From Mermis nigrescens (lineage: Eukaryota; Nematoda; Enoplea; Mermithida; Mermithidae): a DNA stretch of 64,000 nucleotides. The notes under the pieces were generated by a model. That model worked only from the letters and a program-made list of their open reading frames with translations, searched no databases and was not told where the DNA came from. Positions within the stretch are counted from its first letter, which is position 1. Each line of letters starts with the position of its first letter. The DNA lies in the NCBI GenBank assembly GCA_036768485.1, contig JAVLUZ010000154.1, forward strand, positions 36,069,769 to 36,133,768. The letters run 5' to 3'. A program made the translations under genes and the position numbers. Below are positions 58,690 through 64,000 of this stretch, one piece after another.

Positions 58690-59733
58690 GCGTATAATTC
58701 GGACAGAATGCGGCTTAACCGGCTAAGTCCTTGATGGACGCTTAAAAAATAATATTTTTGGATTGAAAAAGTCCAAAAAATTGATAAGTAACAGTCGTTT
58801 ACCTCAGTTTCGTATCCGGATCCATATTAGATTCGCGAAGATAATGTTCGCAGTAGAGGAAATTCAGCGCCAGCAAATCGAAACTCGTCGGATTGATTCG
58901 GGCTACGTAAATAAATTATATTATAAATATAAAGGTTAGGTCAAAGACGGGCTTTTTCACCCACATTTGAGTATTACCCGCACGTCAGAGACGTGTTACT
59001 CGCTGAGATACCGCAAGGGGTCGCGACTCCCAAGGGCTTTAACCTTCGCCACACAAGTGCAGCTTCCCATTCATCGACCCCGGAGGGATGAAAGGCTGGG
59101 TTGGCCTGCCGAAAAGAACTGCGTCAACGTGGTTTCGAACCTAGAACCTTGCGATCCGTAGGTTTAAGTGTTTACCACTCGGCGTCTCTCAGCTTATAAA
59201 TATAATCGGGTTCGGTACAATTAGCTAAATTAATTACGCGAGATGAGAGAAAAAGGATGACAAACGCGTACGTCGCGACGCGATGTAATAAATGATGAAA
59301 TTAAAACGTAATATAAACGGTTTTAGCGTTGAGGCGAAATAGCTCAGGAATCGGAAGAATGCCCGAAAAACAATTAATCGAAAAATTTTAATTTCGATCG
59401 AAATAAACGGCCGGGTCTATAAAACGAGATCCGACGACTCACCGATCAAATGAACGAACGAGCGCTTAAGAAACGCCGTCCACCAATGATTTAATTTTTC
59501 TTCGAGCAGCATCGACTGGGCGCCGTATTCGGATTCGAATTCGAGCTGGGGTAAAAAGGAGGCCCTGGCCGGCCCTTGAAATTTCTTGGCAAAGTCGGTC
59601 GTCGCTCGGACGCAGCCGGAGATGTTCGAACGCAGCAAAATTCCAAAATCTTTCATACGCCACATCGAATATTGGGTCAACTTTTCGTCCGGCTCGCTTG
59701 CGCGATATTCGTGCAAATTTTCGCAAGGCGCTT
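58690..59733 (-). CDS. Three internal exons of an unrecognised gene
   Basis: In coding order: 59443-59733 (291 nt), 58803-58902 (100 nt), 58690-58740 (51 nt). Acceptors are TTGTTAAG, TTACGTAG and TTTTTAAG. Donors are G|GTGAGT, AG|GTAAAC and GC|GTAAGA. All three joins keep frame, giving about 147 residues. The protein is Leu/Arg-rich and looks helical and soluble: QYSMWRMKDFGILLRSNIS, then FLPQLEFESEYGAQSMLLEE, LNHWWTAFLKRSFVHLIARI and NFLYCEHYLRESNMDPDTKL. No membrane segment, Cys/His cluster or nucleotide-binding motif is seen. The exons are clearly richer in CpG and GC than their surroundings. I do not recognise the family. The first and last exons were not found; the minus-strand gene ending at 38431 could be its 3' end. 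Confidence 0.72.
58950..59196 (-). repeat. tRNA-derived SINE-like repeat
   Basis: On the minus strand the head (about 59110-59190) has an A-box-like GACGCCGAGTGGT and a perfect B-box GGTTCGAAACC, followed by a body containing GGGAGTCGCGACCCCTTGC. Part of the body recurs at 59930-60330, so it is a dispersed repeat rather than a tRNA gene. It lies in the intron between exons 59443-59733 and 58803-58902. Confidence 0.65.
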
Positions 59734-59929
59734 CTTAACAAACGAACGCATTTGACAAAATAATTCATTCGAAAATTGAGCTTATTTATGCGCGCGCGCG
59801 AAGTGAAGCCCTACGAAACAATAACGGTCCCTAAAAATCCGTCGAGAAATTTTAGAAAAATCGGAAAAACGTTATTTTGTGCTATTTTTGGCCTTTTTGG
59901 GCTTAGTCCCCCAAAAATTGGTGTTGGTC

Positions 59930-60365
59930 CATCCCAAAATAGGACGGCCAGCTACGTGCCTGCGGTTAGATCGATAAACGGGAAGCTACATTCGTAGCGT
60001 GCTTAACCCTCGGGAGTCGCAACCACACGTGGGCGTGGGGAAGGGGTTTGGAGGGTATGCACCCCCTAGAAGTTGAAATACCCCCTTCCCCCAGAAATCA
60101 AAATACCCCCCCCCAGAAATTTTTTTTTGCTTTTTTAGCAATTTTTCGATGCCATTGGATAGTGCTCGATGAGAAACGTCGAAAAATGGTGTTTTCTTTG
60201 CCATACGATCACTTTTAGGACCATTTTTGACCTTTAAAAATTTTTTCACCCCCCCCCCTACCCAGAATTTTGGTGCTGCCCACCTACGGTTGCGACCCCT
60301 TGCGGTATCAAGCGACGTAACGCGCGGTTCTGGTGTGAGGGCGATACCCGATTTCGGTCGCTCGA
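59930..60365 (+). repeat. SINE body copy split by a MITE
   Basis: The body segment before (to GGGAGTCGCAAC, 60023) and after (GTTGCGACCCCTTGCGGTATC, from 60289) matches the SINE-like repeat at 58950-59196. It is interrupted at GTCGCGAC. The tRNA-like head is not obvious here. Confidence 0.6.
60024..60288 (-). mobile_element. CAYACSTGGGC MITE, copy 7
   Basis: 265 bp, ends CACACGTGGGC and GCCCACCTACG. The flanking 8-mers are GTCGCAAC and GTTGCGAC. The empty SINE has GTCGCGAC, so each duplicate has lost a CpG by a single transition. Confidence 0.83.
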
Positions 60366-60368
60366 GCA

Positions 60369-61010
60369 CTACTGTAACCTTTAACGTAAAGTTAACTAAA
60401 TGAAACTTTATCGATTTCGTTGCCTTATATTTATGCTTTTAAAACACGTGTACAATTTGGCAATATGTTACGTAAATGCTGCTATAATTCACGATTAAAA
60501 CATTCCAGTACTATTTTTTAAGGCCAACCTTATTTCTATGAAAAATAAACAATTAGAAAAAGATATACGGTACGCAAAAGTTATGTAATAAATAAAAAAA
60601 TTGAGCAAATATAAATATAAATATGAGTAATAAATAAGTATATACCCTAACTTTAAAAACAAGCGGTCGAAAAGAGGTCCAAAAGTACGTACGATATTCG
60701 AGTACCAAAGTAGAAATGGACTAAATGTTTAATTGAAAATTTGAGCACCTTTCGTCAATTTCCGCTTCATTAAACATTATCATGGTCGAAAGAATGCGTA
60801 TAGACGCGTAGACAGAAATTAGCAGAGCCGCCATACGCGTACTGGCTCGAAATTTTAGGAGGGGGGTCGACGGCCATTTTTTAGGCGGGGAGGGGCGTTA
60901 TTAACGTCCAATTTACGGCCCGAAAGGGCAAAAATGAACCTAAAAATTGCGAAAAAGCGAAAATTCCCGATAAAAGTCGGAGAAAGGATAAGGGATCGAA
61001 AATTTTCCGA
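60369..61010. other. AT-rich DNA with an element fragment
   Basis: 60850-60960 resembles part of the nested elements at 35575/48949 (CGGCCATTTTT, G-run, ACG...CGGCC, AAAAATGAACCTAAAAAT). The rest is AT-rich and shows no exon. Confidence 0.4.
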
Positions 61011-61018
61011 CTCCGAGG

Positions 61019-61764
61019 CAGTGTTTTTTTGTACATCGGCAAAGATTTTTCCCGATGTACAAAGACTTTTCGGGACCGTCTTTGTACATGTGCAAAGATT
61101 TTTGGGAAGACAAAAATTGCAAAAAAGGGTCTGAATTTCGCAAAATTTTCGGCGCAAATGAAGTAATTGTGTGATCTATATATCTTTATAATGGCAGAAA
61201 TTGCATTTCAAAAGGAAAAATGTCCAATTTTTCGGCGCTTCGCGCTGTTTAAAGACGATTCTAAGTGATTTTACCCCATAGAGACCCAGAAATTAGCTAA
61301 ATTACACTACTAAAAGTCGAACAACTCTGTTTTTACCACACTAGAATCGCTACTGTACCATATTATAGTACCCAAAAATTTGTGAGTACAAAATGTACAA
61401 AGATTTTTGGAAGACAAAAACTGTAAAAAGGTGTGAAATTCTCAGAAATTTTCGGCGCTTTGCGCCGAAATGAGTAATTGTTTGTCCTATATATCTTTAA
61501 AATGGCAGAATTTGCATTTAGAATGGAAAAATGTCAAATTTTTGGCGCTTCGCGCTGTTTTGAGACAATTTTTAGTAATTTTTGGCGTCAGAAACCCAGA
61601 AATTAGCTAAAATACACTACCAAAGATCGAAAACCCTGTATTACCACACTAAAATCGCTACTGTACTATATTATACTACACAAAAATTTGCATGTACAAA
61701 ATGTACAAAGACTTTCGGGGACCATCTTTGTACATGTACAAACGGACCTTGTACAAAAAAACTG
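61019..61764. mobile_element. hAT-like MITE, CAGTGTTTTTTTGTACA family, complete
   Basis: 746 bp with ends CAGTGTTTTTTTGTACA/TTGTACAAAAAAACTG and a perfect 8-bp duplication CTCCGAGG (61011-61018, 61765-61772). Just inside each end are paired words GTACAAAGACTTT(T/C)CGGGGACC(G/A)TCTTTGTAC. Three GGCGCTT(C/T)GCGC words occur inside (61230, 61452, 61541). There is no transposase. Confidence 0.9.
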
Positions 61765-61772
61765 CTCCGAGG

Positions 61773-62046
61773 GGTATCCATCCGCCACGCTATTTCTACG
61801 AATCCGAGGCTTACAGAGCGTCATCCGCGACAAATTATATTCTATCGTCTACGTAGGTATAGGACGTAGCGATACGAAGAAGTCTAGGAGCGAAATTTTT
61901 CGAATTTTCGAATTTTCCTCTAAGGAAAGACGGCAGTAACGACGAAAAACGCTTAAGATGATGGTAGGTTTCTGCCTAAAACTCGAGGAAATGACAAAAA
62001 TTGTGGGAACGGGAATCGTTATACAGCCACTCCGTACTACGGTAGA
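61773..62046. other. GC-richer DNA, possible exon remnants
   Basis: On the minus strand, pyrimidine-rich TCATTTCCTCGAGTTTTAG (about 61988) could be an acceptor before an open stretch of about 40 codons. No partner exon or family supports it, so no gene is called. Confidence 0.35.
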
Positions 62047-62243
62047 CAGTGGCGGATCCAGGATTTTCCTAAGGGGGCGGTACCCCTAAGGAGGAGGGGG
62101 CGGAATCCTGACTTGGACCGAAAAATTAGCCGTTTTAACCCGAAAATCGCTAAAAATCGCTCAAAAATCCTCAATTTTGCGCACCATTTTTGGCCAATGG
62201 GGGGGGAGGCCGCCCCCACCCCCCACCCCAAAATCCGTCCCTG
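62047..62243 (+). mobile_element. CAGTGGCGGATCC hAT-like MITE, short copy
   Basis: 197 bp from CAGTGGCGGATCCAGG to AAATCCGTCCCTG. Flanks are ACGGTAGA and ACGGCAGG (6 of 8 match). Much shorter than the 0.5 kb members, so it is probably an internally deleted form. Confidence 0.75.
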
Positions 62244-62355
62244 ACGGCAGGAATAGTAATTTAAGCGCCGAGGGTTTTTTAAAGAGCGATTAAAGTTTGC
62301 GGTACCATTTGGGTCGACGAGCGGCTTTTTTTGGGGCACCTTTTGCTTGGGCGTC
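62244..62355. other. Nuclear sequence up to the mitochondrial junction
   Basis: The minus strand is open for about 33 codons (Lys/Pro/Asn-rich, including KKPLVDPNGTANFNRSL) and runs into the mitochondrial sequence. It may be a cut exon, but this is unproven. The change to AT-rich mitochondrial sequence falls near 62350-62356. Confidence 0.4.
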
Positions 62356-63282
62356 TTATTTATATATCTTCATGTACTTAAAGGGATTGTTTATTCTTCT
62401 TTTATTAATCATAAAATCTTATGATTAAGGGGGTTTATACTCATAATTTTACTAATAACAATCTCTTTTTTAGGGTATGTATTACCATGAGGACAAATGA
62501 GACTATGGGGAGCTACAGTTATTACAAACTTAGTTAGAGTTATTCCATGAATAGGGCAAATCTTGGTTGAATGGCTATGGGGAGGGTTTTTTGTAAGAAA
62601 TTATACTTTAAAATTATTTTTTAGTTTACATTTTCTGTTACCTATAATTTTAATTTTATTAATGATTATTCATCTAATTTTTTTACATATAAACGGTTCT
62701 AGAAATCCATTAGGTGGATTCCTTAATATTAAAACAGAATTTTTACCAACTTTTTTAGTAAAAGACATAATAAATTTAGTAATTTTAGTTTTTTTAAGAT
62801 ATATAATTTTAGTAATACCCTATAAGTTCAGAGATCCTGAAAATTTTATTCTTTCAAACTCTTTAATCTCTCCAGTTCACATTCAACCTGAATGATATTT
62901 TTTAAGTTATTATTGTATTTTACGAACCATCCCTAATAAAATAGGTGGAGTTATTTTATTTATAATATCTATTTTGATAATTTGCGCAATGGTAATTGTT
63001 AATAATTATTATAGATTACATTCCTTTAAAATATGAATTATATTTTATAATTTTTTTATAAATAATATTATTTTATTAACTTGACTAGGAAGATGTGAAG
63101 TAACCGAACCATATTTATCATTATCTATATGATTAACAGGGTTTTATTTTTTTTGATTCATTTTATTGTACTTTTATGGGAGATCAAATTTTCAGTTTAA
63201 TCATAAAAAAAGTAAATTGGAATTTAATGTAAGTGCATATTTAATTTTGAATTGAAAAGAAATTTCCAAAAATTCTCTTTAG
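62356..63282 (+). CDS. CYTB: Mitochondrial cytochrome b, 5'-truncated
   Basis: Haem-binding membrane subunit of respiratory complex III. Read with the invertebrate mitochondrial code it is open for 308 codons to TAG. Seen in order: [47 protein letters not shown], and the quinol-site motif PEWYFL, ending NWKEISKNSL. In the standard code it is full of TGA stops. The family usually has about 370-380 residues, so roughly the first 70 are missing at the junction with nuclear DNA. There is no frameshift or in-frame stop. A nuclear copy could not make this protein, so it is either a very recent nuclear insertion or a mitochondrial/nuclear assembly chimera. Confidence 0.95.
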
Positions 63283-63324
63283 AGTCAATCACTTTTATTT
63301 TGTAAATAAAAATACATAGAGAAT
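63272..63324 (+). tRNA. trnT: Minimal mitochondrial tRNA-Thr (UGU)
   Basis: 53 nt. The acceptor stem is ATTCTCT/AGAGAAT (7 perfect pairs). The anticodon stem is TTTAT/ATAAA with loop TTTGTAA, giving anticodon TGT. A short D-like stem AGT/ACT is possible and the T arm is replaced by a few bases. The tRNA overlaps the last codons and stop of cytb by 11 nt. Such T-armless tRNAs are known in arachnids, mites and some insects and nematodes. Identity rests on the loop only. Confidence 0.7.
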
Positions 63325-63351
63325 AATAATTTTAATGAAATTTAATATAAG

Positions 63352-64000
63352 ATTCACAATCCTTTTTATTCATTTATTCCACAATACGGATCCTGGTCTT
63401 TAAATGACCAGCTTAACAATTTTAGCTGAAGAATTGACTTATATAATGATTTCGTTTTATTTATTGAAAGAATAATTTCAATATTAATTATTTTAGCTTT
63501 AATTGTATGTGTTTTAAACAAATTTAACCAGAAATTTTTACATTGAGAAAATTTAGAAATTTTTTGAAGTGTATTACCAGCCTTAGTTTTAATTTTTATA
63601 GGAATTCCTACTTTAAAAATTTTACATAATATAGAATCATTAAATAATACATTTAATTTAAATGTAAAAATTATAGGACATCAATGATATTGAGAATACA
63701 ATTTTCCAGAATTAGAGATTAAAATTGAAAGATATCCTACAACAAGCAATATCTTTCGCTTATTAGAAACTTCTTCTACCTTAGTTCTTCCAATCAAATG
63801 TAATATTCAAATATTAATTACCTCCTATGATGTAATTCATTCTTGAACTCTGCCTAGACTAGGAGTTAAAATAGATGCTTGTCCAGGTCGAATTAATTTC
63901 TTTATAATAAATAATTTAAAACCAGGAATTTATATTGGACAATGTAGAGAGTTATGTGGTAATTTTCATCATCTAATACCAATTTATATGGAAAGGATTT
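63352..64000 (+). CDS. COX2: Mitochondrial cytochrome c oxidase subunit II, 3' end beyond window
   Basis: Copper-A subunit of complex IV. It is open for 216 codons in the invertebrate mitochondrial code from an ATT start; a TAA stop lies three codons upstream, which limits the start. Two membrane helices are visible (FVLFIE..ISMLIILALIVCVL and SVLPALVLIFIGIPTLKIL), then the aromatic motif GHQWYWEYNF. The CuA ligands are all there: His in DVIHSW, then C-S-E-L-C-G-N-F-H-H-L-M. Only about ten C-terminal residues lie beyond the edge. The neighbours are cytb and trnT on the same strand, an order unlike the ancestral arthropod one, where cox2 follows cox1 and trnL. Confidence 0.95.

Noticed and set aside
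59110..59190. Apparent tRNA gene with A and B boxes on the minus strand
   Set aside because: The acceptor stem does not pair and the body recurs nearby, so a SINE head is more likely.
61775..61990. Open minus-strand stretch after a pyrimidine-rich AG
   Set aside because: Two competing frames, no strong donor and no partner exon; left as unassigned.

Overview
The window is animal nuclear DNA, probably from an arthropod or another ecdysozoan invertebrate. Three lines point that way: short exons separated by GT-AG introns, a dense load of DNA transposons, and a block at the right edge that only reads as protein with the invertebrate mitochondrial code (TGA=Trp, AGA=Ser, ATA=Met, AAA=Lys). There is no bacterial gene organisation and no CRISPR. 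I cannot name the species.

Layout. 1-20.4 kb is almost entirely repeats: small 8-bp-TSD elements, a young gag-only LTR retrotransposon (3288-7923), a tandemly repeated Helitron-like fragment carrying a mariner-type MITE (7928-10150), and two direct copies of a 3.85 kb Helitron-like element (10188-14029, 14532-18405). 20.5-29.6 kb holds a complete seven-exon deoxyribose-phosphate aldolase gene on the minus strand. Its introns are filled with repeats, including a third, inverted Helitron-like copy. A hAT-type element sits about 140 bp upstream of its start codon (29750-33145). 33.1-38.2 kb has a broken Myb/SANT-like gene and a nest in which one hAT-type element sits inside another. 38.4-39.5 kb has the 3' end of an unrecognised minus-strand gene. 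40-57 kb is repeats, including a 1.3 kb degenerate CCAA array and a second copy of the nested hAT-type element. 58.7-59.7 kb has three phase-compatible exons of another unrecognised minus-strand gene, with a tRNA-derived SINE-like repeat in an intron. From about 62,356 to the end is uninterrupted mitochondrial DNA: cytb, a minimal tRNA-Thr, then cox2.

The strongest general observation is structural. At least six small transposon families here can be bounded exactly by 8-bp target duplications. Across many of them a GC-rich palindrome, GGCGCGAAGCGCC, recurs in AT-rich surroundings. Its core, GCGAAGC, is known as an exceptionally stable DNA mini-hairpin. Only the aldolase and the mitochondrial genes can be given a function with confidence.
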